Shown here: one piece after another, positions 53,201-56,274 of the stretch
How positions within the stretch are numbered: position 1 is the stretch's first letter
Layout of the letters: each line of letters opens with the position of its first letter
Source: Candidula unifasciata
Taxonomy: Eukaryota; Mollusca; Gastropoda; Stylommatophora; Geomitridae
DNA: 64,000 nt
NCBI GenBank assembly: GCA_905116865.2
Contig: CAJHNH020002035.1
Location: 159,501-223,500, forward strand
Reading direction: 5' to 3'
Translations under genes and position numbers: made by a program
The notes under the pieces: model-generated
Told to the model about the DNA's origin: nothing
Databases searched by the model: none
What the model saw: the letters and a program-made list of their open reading frames with translations, nothing else

Positions 53201-55774
53201 TCAAACTGGACAGAAAATGAAGGCAGGCAGAATGTCAGGCCTGAATATTTAAGAATTCTTCTTAGGGTAGCACAGTAATTTTCCCAGGTGGATCTGCTGT
53301 TGGACACATGAGGAGCTCCTGGGCTTTTGCAGGCAGCTTTTGTCAGATGGAGGACTGTCAGGGAAGACTGCTGGGCCTTTGTCTTGACTACACGTTGTGT
53401 AACTATTGAGGTCATGGCAGTAACTGAAGCAATAGTCCTGTCTGGAGACTTAGGACAGTCTTTCTGGCTTTTCACAGTGACTCAGTGAGTATCTTCAGAA
53501 GGTTAAGTTGGTCTGGGCTCAGAAATAGTGGACAGTCACCGCTGACCCCCAAAAATGTAGTTTTATTTGTGTACCTTGGCATTCTGATGTAAGAGGAAGC
53601 AAACAGTTTGGTAGGCTTGCCGATAGGGCTGTTGTGGATGATCACTGAACTGGGCTTATATCCCTAATACCCACAGAGAGGTAGGGACTAAAAGGATCAA
53701 GTTAAAACTGAATCAGAAGCCGTAACTAGTTTTTAAGAACTGTGTATCAAAAGAAAATGAAGCCAGACAAGAGCTTTGTGCAGTGCTGCCAGCAGGCGGC
53801 AGGCTGTTCTGTGGAAAGTCACAGCCATTGGGCAATGAAGTCCATCCTCTCACCTTAACCTAAGAACTGACTGGCGGGATATGCAATGAAGACAGTCAGT
53901 TAAATAATTTATCTTAGGTCCATTTCTGAATCACCAAAAACTTCTTGAATTTTTAAATGGTTTTCACTTTTCCTTCATCAGTCTTTTGTCAAAATTTGAA
54001 GCAAAACCATTCTGACGCGTGCGAAATGTTAGCTTGATGCACCGCACACTTGCCAAGTATCCAGGTATACTTAATAGTGTTACAGATCAAAGTCACCACT
54101 CCCGCCCAACAGCAATAAAGGACGCTGGATACATGTTGAACGTCAAAATATAATTAATGTATTTCAAAACCAAGACAATGAATCCACATGAATTTCTATA
54201 CTGCCACAGTCATTCCTACTGGCAAGGCAACACACACTCCGGACGCTCTGGGCTACTTCTACTGCCACCCTGTTCCGTGGTTAACAACGAGCAAACACCT
54301 GCTCGTGCAAACCCACTGCTCGTGAGTACGTGTCTGTCTCTATGACACCCATCTCTTGGGTACACTGTCACTAGAAAGATCATACAGGCCGATGCACAAT
54401 ACCTTGTGAAGATTATCCAGACCTTCTGTCTGCGGCCTGACACGTACTTGAGATCTCCCATCTCACCACACGAGCTTCTGTCACGCTGGCCCGGCCTCTG
54501 CGGCATCTCTCGCCGATAGCCTGGACACCTAACGCCAGCGTAACATGCGGGTGTGCAGGACTAGTCTGGCAACACCCAGACTAGAACCTACATCACCGCA
54601 TCCTTCCTCTCCGGGGACTTGAAGCCAACCGTTTTTTCCTCTCTTCACATTGCGTTCAATGTGTCCTGCACCGCACTAAGTGTTTACGTTCAATAATGAA
54701 CTTCCCTTTCATATACCCATATATTGCACACAACACATTCCTCAATTTGCTGAATCGTTGAAAATCTGTGTTCACTACACTAAATCCGCTCCCAATCTGA
54801 CTACCAGTGACTAACGCTCTCTGTGGACAGGAAAAGACAGTTCACATATAAGCAAGAAGGCTTCCTACATCCTTTCCCACCAGAAAACACCTCCTCTGTT
54901 TGATGTGTCCCTTGGTGAAAAATTAAGGCAGGATACTTTTAAAGTGGCTTAGCCATTGTTTGGTTAGTTCCTGTGTTTAGCATCCCCATGTGCAGTTGGT
55001 TGTCATGGGGGAACTGTCACACAGTGCTTTTGTATGAGGACTTGTCCGACTGTTTGCCATTCTTATGTGTCGTGTTGTCTTTTAGGACATTGTCTGCTCA
55101 TCCTCTGGTTAAATAATTGATGGTATGTGTCCTCCTCATATGCTCTTATGTAGAATTGGCAGTCTTTTAAGTTTTGTCCTACAGTTTGTGTGACCTGCTC
55201 ATGTGTAAGTTGATTTGTCATGTAGGGCATGTCCTAATGTTTGCTCTTTGCCCACATAATCACATATTTGTAAGCTCAGTTTGAGATATTTTCAGACAAA
55301 TGATATATCTGTTCTCAGTGGCCATCTCACATTCTGTATGCATGCCCATGCCATCCTGTTCTCCCTCTTCTGTGGTTCTTCATGTTTTTTTTTATTGGCC
55401 TCTATACCATTCCCTTCTCTGGTCATTGTTTACGATATTTCCATTCTCCCCCCCCCCCCCCCCCCCCCCCCCCCCAACCCCCAGATATATGTCCTGTGCT
55501 TGGCAAAGAGGAAAGGAATTTAATTATGTCCAAAATTCATTTGATACTGAAGCCAGTTTACCCAGTATACTAGGTGTCCGTTAAATTAATTTTGTAAATA
55601 TATTATTGGTATCACAGTTTTGCCAGAAATATTTAGTTGTGCATGTCATTCTAGGAATCCACACAATTTTCTTCAAGAGGTATTTTCTTTCTTTTAATTT
55701 CAGAAGCCAAGGTCGGTGAAAACAGTGACCAGGCAGGTGTGAGATCTTTGGACCAGGAGAAATCTGACAACTGA
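15557..55774 (+). CDS. SMARCE1: SMARCE1/BAF57 orthologue, 15 coding exons, 472 aa
   Basis: HMG-box subunit of BAF/SWI-SNF nucleosome remodelling complexes; it acts in the nucleus and binds DNA without strong sequence preference. Coding exons: 15557-15608, 18044-18087, 19851-19937, 21987-22007, 22683-22757, 32392-32523, 35155-35224, 37452-37525, 38090-38144, 39170-39342, 40625-40726, 41218-41487, 43012-43056, 45181-45328, 55704-55774. All introns are GT-AG and the frame is continuous. Residues about 81-149 are the HMG box ([38 protein letters not shown]). About 204-261 is the conserved block with VVPDVRSVV, about 245-295 a coiled coil ([20 protein letters not shown]), then a Gln-rich stretch and an acidic Ser/Thr/Pro-rich tail. 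Human BAF57 is 411 aa, so this copy is longer, mainly in the tail. An in-frame TAG at 15527 and a good start context (A at -3, G at +4) support the start. Identification is near certain; tail splicing is less so. Confidence 0.95.
15690..15845. repeat. Possible hAT-type MITE end
   Basis: CAGTGGCTACCAAATGTG followed by GGTGGCCCTTGGGCCTAATC and repeated GTGGCCC motifs, reminiscent of hAT termini. A related piece lies at 21345-21415 (GTGGCCCATGGATCACCTGC). Confidence 0.3.
15850..16060 (+). repeat. tRNA-like SINE heads (C-like)
   Basis: Two tRNA-like stretches in succession: TAGACATTTGCCTGCTGACC with GGATTTGAATCTGC (A-type head), then GTTTAGGCGTTGCGAACGTG (C-type head) and a degraded B box. Bodies lost. 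Confidence 0.45.
16150..16480 (-). mobile_element. LINE 3' end fragment, intron 1
   Basis: Minus-strand pieces in shifting frames: [45 protein letters not shown], followed by a [15 protein letters not shown] segment: the usual C-terminal end of LINE ORFs. Several frameshifts. Confidence 0.7.
16893..17088 (+). repeat. SINE C copy, 5'-truncated
   Basis: AGCAGTGGCAAACTACTGTA, AAATTTGCCTAGAAAACCCA, TTAGGGTTGGTCCTGCCGCA, AAGGACACACAACGAGC. Confidence 0.75.
17095..17262 (+). repeat. SINE A 3' half in intron 1
   Basis: TAGGTAGGCCCAGCCTAAAT, GGAAGTCAAGTCGGCTGGCT, CACCGATTGGTCTAAAAATA. It directly follows a SINE C copy. Confidence 0.65.
17472..17750 (-). repeat. Repeat B SINE, full length, with TSD
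   Basis: Reverse copy of the unit at 38235-38515, running from TTCTTCTTCGCGTTCACCAG to GGAACCCACACGGGGG. CCATACATC occurs on both sides (17463-17471 and 17751-17759), a probable target-site duplication. Confidence 0.8.
17770..17982 (+). repeat. SINE A copy, 5'-truncated
   Basis: CTCTGGTTGACTCAGTCTTA, GGGAAGTAGAGGCATTATG, GCCTATTGGTCTAAAATATA and the AAGGGTCCTTTACTTA end. Lies just 3' of the reverse repeat B copy in intron 1. Confidence 0.7.
18044..18087 (+). CDS. SMARCE1: SMARCE1 coding exon 2
   Basis: Acceptor ATTATCCACAG, donor GTGAGC. Encodes [14 protein letters not shown] after the split Gln codon. Phase 1 in, phase 0 out. Low-complexity N-terminal linker. Confidence 0.85.
18088..19084. 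other. Intron 2, nothing recognised
   Basis: AT-rich unique sequence between exon 2 and the repeat B cluster. Confidence 0.6.
19085..19400 (+). mobile_element. Possible LINE 3' end pieces, duplicated
   Basis: Two related stretches (about 19145-19190 and 19330-19385) read as TTxxKLDxKRAGG-like, resembling the GKLxGKRxRGR motif of LINE C-termini. Each is followed by a repeat B copy. Confidence 0.4.
19195..19312 (+). repeat. Repeat B 5' part
   Basis: CCCTATGTGGGTTCCATAGC to TGAGTCGACTAATTGGGCAG. Followed at 19398 by a second copy. Both are preceded by related LINE-like pieces (AGAAAGCTTGATAGGAAGAG and GGAAAGCTTGACTGGAAGAG), which suggests a local duplication. Confidence 0.65.
19398..19660 (+). 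repeat. Repeat B SINE, near full length
   Basis: CCCTGTGTGGGTTCCAGAGT, GGAGTCGACTAATTGGATTC, AGTGCATCTGCCTGAGAGGC, AACACTCAGATTCTGGAACA, ending in GCCAGTGAATGCAGAGAAG. Confidence 0.75.
19851..19937 (+). CDS. SMARCE1: SMARCE1 coding exon 3, with NAGNAG acceptor
   Basis: Acceptor TTCTTAGCAG gives two tandem AGs (TAG then CAG). Using the first adds one Gln (CAG at 19851-19853); using the second starts at GAA 19854. Encodes [15 protein letters not shown], aligning loosely with the Asn/Tyr-rich N-terminal segment of vertebrate BAF57. Donor GTAAGT. Confidence 0.88.
20231..20903. mobile_element. piggyBac-like non-autonomous element, intron 3
   Basis: Flanked by TTAA on both sides (20227-20230, 20904-20907), the piggyBac target. 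Left end CCCCCGGGACCGGG and right end (complement) CCCTCTGGGGAC are similar, and both ends carry CCAAAAAGAC about 35-50 bp inside. No transposase is visible; the 157-codon frame at 20553-21026 runs through the element boundary and looks fortuitous. About 673 bp. Confidence 0.55.
21068..21218 (-). repeat. Repeat B SINE, internal deletion, reverse
   Basis: Starts TCAATCTTCTTCTTGTTTAC, keeps CCAGAACCTGAGTGTTGCAT, then jumps to GGGCCCTGGAACCCACAC, losing the middle. Confidence 0.7.
21380..21770 (+). mobile_element. LINE C-terminal fragment, intron 3
   Basis: [20 protein letters not shown], then after frameshifts [17 protein letters not shown] and [18 protein letters not shown]. Typical end of a LINE ORF2. 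Ends with an AAGAAGAAGAA tract. Confidence 0.75.
21987..22007 (+). CDS. SMARCE1: SMARCE1 coding exon 4, 21-nt microexon
   Basis: Seven codons (AARVSGA) between a strong acceptor (TTTTTCTTTCACAG) and donor GTAAGT. Phase 0 on both sides, so it can be skipped without a frameshift. It resembles the RVTASSG segment just before the HMG linker in vertebrate BAF57, which supports it as real. Confidence 0.85.
22105..22200 (+). repeat. SINE A 3' end
   Basis: Only the last part: ATACAGATCTAGCCCTATAT, GCCTAATACACCTGAAGGCA, then TTATTTACTTTTACTT. Confidence 0.6.
22683..22757 (+). CDS. SMARCE1: SMARCE1 coding exon 5, start of HMG box
   Basis: Encodes the [19 protein letters not shown] segment that enters the HMG box; almost identical to the vertebrate protein. 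75 nt, phase 0 both ends, acceptor CTCTGTTAG, donor GTAATA. Confidence 0.97.
22758..24144. other. Intron 5 start, nothing recognised
   Basis: AT-rich, several T runs, no repeat family identified. Confidence 0.6.
24145..24320 (-). repeat. SINE C copy, reverse, part
   Basis: TTCAGTAGTTTGCCATTGCT, CCATACCGTTGTCAAAATTG, GACTTTGAATCCC. The conserved 3' block is missing. Confidence 0.6.
24440..25460 (+). mobile_element. Heavily decayed LINE, intron 5
   Basis: In broken frames: [20 protein letters not shown] near 24745-24805 resembles the reverse transcriptase entry motif (LAFIDFxKAFD). 25130-25450 aligns with the LINE tail at 58890-59220, sharing ACTACAGCAGCACGATGTGT and TGGTCGAGGTGGCCAGAAGA. Many stops. 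A small 57-bp tandem follows. Confidence 0.6.
25476..25650. repeat. 57-bp tandem repeat, 3 copies
   Basis: Each copy carries ACTGTGACACCCTGGTAGAT and AAGGTTTTGCTGTTGGCATC with a few changes. Confidence 0.85.
25970..26104. repeat. 19-bp minisatellite, 7 copies
   Basis: Unit GTGCCATAGTTGTAACGTG, almost perfect, so young or homogenised. A short GTGTTGTACATTTGATG duplication follows. Confidence 0.95.
26285..26475 (-). repeat. Repeat B SINE, reverse, diverged
   Basis: GGAAAGTCCTGGTTGTTTGT, TTTCAGAACCTGAAGTTTG, CTCAGGCAGATGCAGTTTGA. Directly followed by a second reverse copy. Confidence 0.65.
26488..26695 (-). repeat. Repeat B SINE, reverse, diverged
   Basis: CAGTTCTGGTTATTCGTCCA, GATCCAGGACCTGAGTGTTG, CAATTAGTCGACCGACTCTT, TTTTCCCACAAAGGG. 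Arranged as a tandem with 26285-26475. Confidence 0.65.
26943..27320 (-). repeat. SINE F copy, reverse, intron 5
   Basis: Reads on the minus strand from a tRNA-like head (complement of GACCTGAACCCAGGACCTCC) to GATCAACATTATGGCACAAG. Shares CAGCGAGGATCTTGAAATAT and GCCCGGGCATCGCAGTTAAG with the other copy at 45920. Confidence 0.75.
27715..27860 (+). repeat. Repeat B 5' part, diverged
   Basis: TTGTTTGGGTTCCACGGCTG, ACAAACAATAGATCCACTGC, CCACCTAATTAGTGGTA. Followed by a CA microsatellite. Confidence 0.5.
27861..28859. other. Intron 5, mostly unassigned
   Basis: CA microsatellite at 27865-27882, G run at 28286. The region around 28440-28650 has moderate GC and may be an unrecognised old repeat. 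Confidence 0.5.
28286..28304. repeat. G homopolymer, intron 5
   Basis: About 19 G in a row after AACAGAAT. Confidence 0.9.
28860..28960 (+). repeat. Repeat B 5' fragment
   Basis: CCCCATGTGGGTTCCAGGGC, CCCATTGTAGGAAAAACAAG, AATAGAACCACTGCTTCCCC. Confidence 0.7.
29041..29254 (-). repeat. SINE E, full length, 12-bp TSD, intron 5
   Basis: Reverse copy of 11167-11379, nearly the same length. TTCTGCACATAG is duplicated at 29029-29040 and 29255-29266, a clear target-site duplication, so this copy was retrotransposed intact. Confidence 0.9.
29267..30919. other. Intron 5, nothing recognised
   Basis: AT-rich, GT microsatellite near 29527-29540. Confidence 0.6.
30920..31195 (+). repeat. SINE A copy, near full length, intron 5
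   Basis: Head TGGTAACGCAGCAACTAGAC with B-box-like TGTTGGAATCA, body with TCAGGTCAACCTAGCC and AGTAAAGGTGGCCGGCGTG, end TTCTTTACTTTTACTT. Confidence 0.75.
31400..31700 (+). mobile_element. LINE C-terminal fragment, intron 5
   Basis: Frame-shifted [28 protein letters not shown] resembles the WRWIGHVLRK...ALRWNP...RGRPKxTWRR end found in animal LINEs. No intact frame. Confidence 0.6.
31842..31992 (-). repeat. SINE A 5' part, reverse
   Basis: Reverse orientation: GGTGGGTGGTGTGGTCAGTG, CAGGCTGGATCAACCTGAGA and a degraded head (GCCACCACAGC). Confidence 0.65.
32013..32288. mobile_element. Tigger/pogo-like MITE, intron 5
   Basis: Left end CAGTATGCCATCTCCTCAAC then TTACGACC; right end (complement) CAGGGTCTTGACTTACGAAC. 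Inverted CAG...ACTTACGA termini with TA on the right fit Tc1/mariner-Tigger MITEs. AT-rich interior, no ORF. Ends about 100 bp before HMG-box exon 6. Confidence 0.6.
32392..32523 (+). CDS. SMARCE1: SMARCE1 coding exon 6, HMG box core
   Basis: 44 codons beginning [19 protein letters not shown] and continuing through [17 protein letters not shown]: helices 1-3 of the HMG box with the conserved Trp residues. Acceptor TTATGCAG, donor GTGAGA. Follows a 9.6-kb intron packed with repeats. Confidence 0.98.
32567..32636 (+). repeat. Repeat B copy, left part, split by hAT
   Basis: CCCTAAGTAGGTTCAAGGGC through ACAAATAATAAAGCCAATGC. Continues at 34846-34960 on the other side of the hAT element. Its last 8 bases (GTTGTAGG) are the hAT target. 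Confidence 0.7.
32637..34845 (+). mobile_element. Complete dead hAT transposon, 2,209 bp, intron 6
   Basis: Perfect 15-bp terminal inverted repeats CAGTGTTGCCACTTT (32637-32651 and complement at 34831-34845) and a perfect 8-bp target-site duplication GTTGTAGG (32629-32636, 34846-34853), both diagnostic of hAT. Subterminal regions repeat TTTAGATC-like motifs, probable transposase binding sites. Contains the transposase pseudogene at 33070-34650. Inserted inside an older repeat B copy. Confidence 0.93.
33070..34650 (+). pseudogene. hAT transposase pseudogene
   Basis: Starts [14 protein letters not shown] and shifts frame before a BED-type finger remnant ([20 protein letters not shown] then TKKH). 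The middle frame at 33473-33796 reads [20 protein letters not shown] and [20 protein letters not shown], typical of the RNase H-like core. The end carries [20 protein letters not shown], the hAT dimerisation motif. Several stops and frameshifts, so it is inactive. Shorter than usual, with probable internal loss. Confidence 0.85.
34846..34960 (+). repeat. Repeat B copy, right part, split by hAT
   Basis: Begins with the duplicated GTTGTAGG, then GGTGACTAATTAATAATGTC, AAAGTCAGAGTGCATCTGCC, ATAGTCTGCATACAGGTAAG and CAGATCTGTAAAACAGATGT. Confidence 0.8.
35155..35224 (+). CDS. SMARCE1: SMARCE1 coding exon 7, end of HMG box
   Basis: Encodes [19 protein letters not shown] and onwards, the HMG-box end characteristic of BAF57. 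Acceptor CTTGTCTTGCAG, donor GTAACA, phase 1 out. Confidence 0.97.
35405..35640 (-). repeat. SINE C copy, reverse, intron 7
   Basis: TTTTACAAGACGTTGCAGAA and CCAACACCACCAA at its 3' end; GGATTGAACCCAGCACTACA (B box) and CACAACACCTAAGCCACAGA (head). It ends about 130 bp before the 29-bp minisatellite. Confidence 0.75.
35767..37420. repeat. 29-bp minisatellite, 57 copies, intron 7
   Basis: Unit TGTTGTATATGCATTAGTGT plus CTGTTGCTG. Variants: GCATTAG, GCTTTAG, GCTTTAC, GCATTAC; TGTG or TGTC. The second half shows a 406-bp (14-unit) higher-order period: the GTACATGCTTTACTG variant at 36641 recurs at 37047 with the same neighbours. Open in several frames because the unit lacks stops; this is not coding. 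Confidence 0.97.
37452..37525 (+). CDS. SMARCE1: SMARCE1 coding exon 8
   Basis: Encodes [18 protein letters not shown], an acidic then Pro-rich linker after the HMG box. Acceptor TTTCACAACAG lies 31 bp after the end of a 1.65-kb minisatellite. Donor GTAAGT. Confidence 0.92.
38090..38144 (+). CDS. SMARCE1: SMARCE1 coding exon 9
   Basis: Encodes [18 protein letters not shown], matching the position of the MSIQPAEDPDD segment of vertebrate BAF57. Acceptor TTTGCAG, donor GTAATG, phase 1 out. Confidence 0.92.
38235..38515 (+). repeat. Repeat B SINE, full length, 14-bp TSD
   Basis: 281 bp from CCCCTGTGTGGGTTCCGG to a GAAGAA tail. Identical 14-bp flanks GAAATAGATAAAAT (38221-38234 and 38516-38529) show retrotransposition. 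Internal landmarks: AACAAGAATAGACCCACTGC, AGAGTCGACTAATTGGGGAG, GTCGGAGTGCATCTGCCGGA. No convincing A box is seen, so the promoter type is unresolved; orientation is assigned from the tail. Lies in SMARCE1 intron 9. Confidence 0.9.
38753..39020 (-). repeat. Repeat B SINE, reverse, 10-bp TSD
   Basis: Opposes the copy at 38235-38515. Flanked by GATTGTAAAT at 38743-38752 and 39021-39030. Runs from CTTCTTCACATTCACCGGCT to GGAACCCACACGGGGAG. Ends 149 bp before exon 10. Confidence 0.88.
39170..39342 (+). CDS. SMARCE1: SMARCE1 coding exon 10, conserved central block
   Basis: 57 codons after the split Asp, including [29 protein letters not shown] and [12 protein letters not shown]: the most conserved BAF57 region outside the HMG box, leading into the coiled coil. 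Acceptor TCTCCCTTCAG, donor GTACGT, phase 0 out. Confidence 0.97.
39405..39650 (+). repeat. SINE A copy, diverged, intron 10
   Basis: B-box-like GGGTTAAAATCC, then CGACCTTGGCACTCAGGTTG, GGAAGTAAAGGCGGCCAGTG and an AAGGGGTCCTTTAC end. Confidence 0.65.
40329..40450. repeat. 54-bp direct repeat, 2.3 copies, intron 10
   Basis: GTACACATCCATGTGAGCAC at 40329 and 40383, with a partial third start at 40437. Confidence 0.9.
40625..40726 (+). CDS. SMARCE1: SMARCE1 coding exon 11, coiled coil
   Basis: 34 codons rich in Glu, Lys and Gln ([20 protein letters not shown], then [14 protein letters not shown]), the coiled coil of the family. Acceptor TCTTCCAG, donor GTAAGT. Phase 0 both ends. Confidence 0.97.
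40965..41130 (-). repeat. SINE C copy, reverse, diverged, intron 11
   Basis: AGGCAGTTTTATGTTCAATT, ACCATTGCCAAAATAAACGT, GATAACCCCTAAGCCAC. Confidence 0.5.
41218..41487 (+). CDS. SMARCE1: SMARCE1 coding exon 12, Gln-rich and acidic tail
   Basis: 90 codons. [20 protein letters not shown] ends the helical region, followed by five CAG codons in a row and QQ/DDD-rich sequence, then [19 protein letters not shown], comparable with the acidic tail of vertebrate BAF57. The CAG run is a candidate length polymorphism. Acceptor TTTCATTAG, donor GTGAGT. Confidence 0.93.
41535..41815 (-). repeat. SINE A copy, near full length, reverse, intron 12
   Basis: Reads on the minus strand from the head (complement of CGAGCCACTACACCACGGTG, B box GGATTTGAACCCAC) to the tail (complement of GGCATGGTGGGCATATAGGG). 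About 280 bp and well preserved. Confidence 0.8.
42083..42245 (+). repeat. Repeat D copy in SMARCE1 intron 12
   Basis: GTGACACAAAGTGCCACCAT core followed by GGATGAGGATCAACTAGGGA, then CTTCAAATTAACAAAAAATT as in the 5020 copy. Diverged. Confidence 0.65.
42260..42455 (+). repeat. SINE A 3' part, intron 12
   Basis: AAACCAGGTTGATATAAGTG, TTGGAAAGTAAAGGTGCTTG, CACCATATGCCTGAAGCACC. Diverged, and opposite in orientation to the copy at 41535. Confidence 0.55.
43012..43056 (+). CDS. SMARCE1: SMARCE1 coding exon 13, 45-nt small exon
   Basis: Fifteen codons ([15 protein letters not shown]), phase 0 both ends, acceptor CTGTTTTCAG, donor GTAAGT. Its last codons (NV) and donor resemble those of exon 12. 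Small and symmetric, so it may be a cassette exon. Confidence 0.8.
43897..44115 (-). repeat. SINE A copy, reverse, intron 13
   Basis: Minus-strand copy: CCTTCAGGCATATTGGGCAT, TATAGACCAGTTGGCACTTG, CTGGGTCAACCTAGGAGCCA, head complement with GGACACAACCTTTTGATC. Confidence 0.7.
44227..44261. repeat. 35-nt G homopolymer, intron 13
   Basis: Uninterrupted G on the transcribed-sense strand, between two SINE A copies in opposite orientation. Length may be an assembly estimate. Confidence 0.95.
44575..44715 (+). repeat. SINE A middle part, intron 13
   Basis: TTCCCAGGTCAACCCAGCCT, GGGAAGTGAAGGCGTCCTGC, TTTATATGCCCC. Opposite in orientation to the copy at 43897, with the 35-nt G run between them. Confidence 0.6.
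45181..45328 (+). CDS. SMARCE1: SMARCE1 coding exon 14
   Basis: 49 codons of Pro/Ser/Thr/Glu-rich tail ([20 protein letters not shown] and onwards), acceptor CTGCTCCTCAG, donor GTAGGC, phase 1 out. If the donor were not used, the frame would meet a stop within the intron and give a shorter C-terminus. Confidence 0.85.
45920..46300 (+). repeat. SINE F copy, intron 14
   Basis: Head GAGTGGTTTTAGGGTATGAC, B box GCTGGGTTCAAACCCCGGTG, then GAAGGCTGGGATTTTTTCAC, CTGCACTGCCCGGGCAAAAT, GTGCCATGATGTTGATCCGG. About 380 bp, long for a SINE. Confidence 0.8.
46640..46880 (-). mobile_element. Possible LINE fragment, reverse, intron 14
   Basis: Minus strand reads [10 protein letters not shown], close to the GVRQGCxLSP motif, then an unrecognised continuation. 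Thin evidence. Confidence 0.3.
46881..49664. other. Intron 14, AT-rich with one tandem array
   Basis: G-rich spot at 47020-47047, TG microsatellite at 47385-47402, T-rich stretch, then the 62-bp array. No exon found. Confidence 0.55.
48126..48400. repeat. 62-bp tandem repeat, about 4 copies, intron 14
   Basis: AGTTAGTCCTCTGAGAGATC recurs at about 48186, 48248, 48310 and 48372. More decayed units seem to continue to about 48640. Confidence 0.85.
49665..49935 (+). repeat. SINE A copy, near full length, intron 14
   Basis: Head TGTTAACTCAGTGGCTAGAT with B box GGGTTCAGATCC, body GTGTTGACCCATCCTAAAAT, GGAAAGTAAAAGCTGCTAGT, end AAGGGTCCTTTACTTTACTT. Confidence 0.8.
50117..50384 (-). repeat. Repeat B SINE, reverse, 8-bp TSD
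   Basis: GTTTACCGGCTGTAAACACT to CTCCCCACATGGGAAC, flanked by TTGAAACT at 50109-50116 and 50385-50392. In intron 14. Confidence 0.8.
50393..51879. other. Intron 14, no gene seen
   Basis: 50400-50700 repeats a loose TTTGCCATC...TATGAGGATATGTCC motif that reappears at 54980-55260. A 189-codon minus-strand frame (50442-51011) shows no recognisable domain. Confidence 0.5.
51880..52115 (+). mobile_element. LINE C-terminal fragment, intron 14
   Basis: [20 protein letters not shown] then, after a frameshift, [20 protein letters not shown]: the (K)WFGHLxRM ... [10 protein letters not shown] end of LINE ORF2. Confidence 0.75.
52128..52330 (-). repeat. SINE C copy, reverse, intron 14
   Basis: GGAACCAACCCCAGCATTTT, CAATTTTACATTCAGTAATT, TGGGATCAAACCCAGCACCA. 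Sits between two LINE 3' fragments. Confidence 0.75.
52320..52905 (+). mobile_element. LINE C-terminus with zinc finger, intron 14
   Basis: [40 protein letters not shown], then [20 protein letters not shown] with following RHRHG, a Cys2His2-type finger. This finger is a known C-terminal feature of endonuclease/RT LINEs. Several stops. Confidence 0.75.
52980..53190 (-). repeat. SINE C copy, reverse, intron 14
   Basis: GGATGTTGCAGAACCAATCC, CACTGTCGAAACCGACGCAA, GGGATTGAACCTGGCACCCC, GTAAACCACAGGTGCGG. Confidence 0.75.
53200..55447. other. Intron 14, unclassified sequence
   Basis: 54100-54640 is markedly more GC-rich than its surroundings and looks like an unidentified mobile element or old LTR, but I cannot place termini. 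54980-55260 carries the loose repeat shared with 50400-50700. Confidence 0.4.
55448..55475. repeat. 28-nt C homopolymer, intron 14
   Basis: About 230 bp before the terminal exon. Confidence 0.95.
55704..55774 (+). CDS. SMARCE1: SMARCE1 terminal coding exon 15
   Basis: Follows a 10.4-kb intron; acceptor TTTTAATTTCAG. Encodes [19 protein letters not shown] and SDN, then TGA at 55772-55774. The phase matches exon 14 (split Glu codon). Confidence 0.85.
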
Positions 55775-55990
55775 TGCTGGCAGACAGCACTTCTTATACC
55801 GACAGACAGTACGGCTCATCTTCTAGAAGACATCGGCTCAATTGTGGCCATTTCTTCTGAGCTCTTTTAAGGCTGTTTAAAGTTTAATTTCTACAGTCAC
55901 TATGTGCTTTAACGTTTTGTTGTAAATAGTGTTGTGTCAGTGGTTTCGTCTGTGTTCTGCATTAAAATGTTGGAAAATCAATAGTTGAAC
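55775..55990 (+). other. SMARCE1: SMARCE1 3' UTR (short)
   Basis: About 215 nt between the stop and the expected cleavage site 15-30 nt beyond the ATTAAA at 55961. The 3' end is inferred from the signal alone. Confidence 0.6.
55961..55966 (+). promoter_or_regulatory. Polyadenylation signal ATTAAA
   Basis: The common ATTAAA variant, 187 nt after the stop codon. T-rich sequence follows from about 55999, as expected downstream of a cleavage site. Confidence 0.6.
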
Positions 55991-56059
55991 CGGAGGTCCG
56001 TTTCCTTCCTTTGTTGCTTCTATTCCACTTTAGGATATAAAGGATATGTAACCTAGTAG

Positions 56060-56265
56060 TGATTGGAAAAAATTATAGCAGAAGGCATGGTACCAGGAAG
56101 GAGGGGCAGAGGCTGACCGACATGAAGATAGGCACAGGATATAAGTGACTCCTTGAGTGGGAAAGTTCATGAGGCGGGAGAACTGGCAAGAGACCGAGTT
56201 TCTTACAGGCAGACTGTAATAAGAGCGACGTTCTGCAAAGGACCTGCTACACGATGATGATGAAC
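56060..56265 (+). mobile_element. LINE 3' end fragment, downstream of SMARCE1
   Basis: Frame pieces AEGMVPGRRGRG, SLSGKVHEAGELARDRVSYR, QTVIRATFCKGPATR match the end of LINE ORF2 (compare GVSDAGHLAHDRKVFRRVVM at the 11.6-kb element). Ends in a GATGATGA tract. Confidence 0.7.
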
Positions 56266-56274
56266 CTAGTAGTG

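Noticed and set aside
53047..53475. 142-codon reverse ORF
   Set aside because: Half of it is a reverse SINE C copy; the rest has no recognisable similarity.
55281..55584. Proline-rich frames near the last exon
   Set aside because: Created by the 28-nt C run in three frames.
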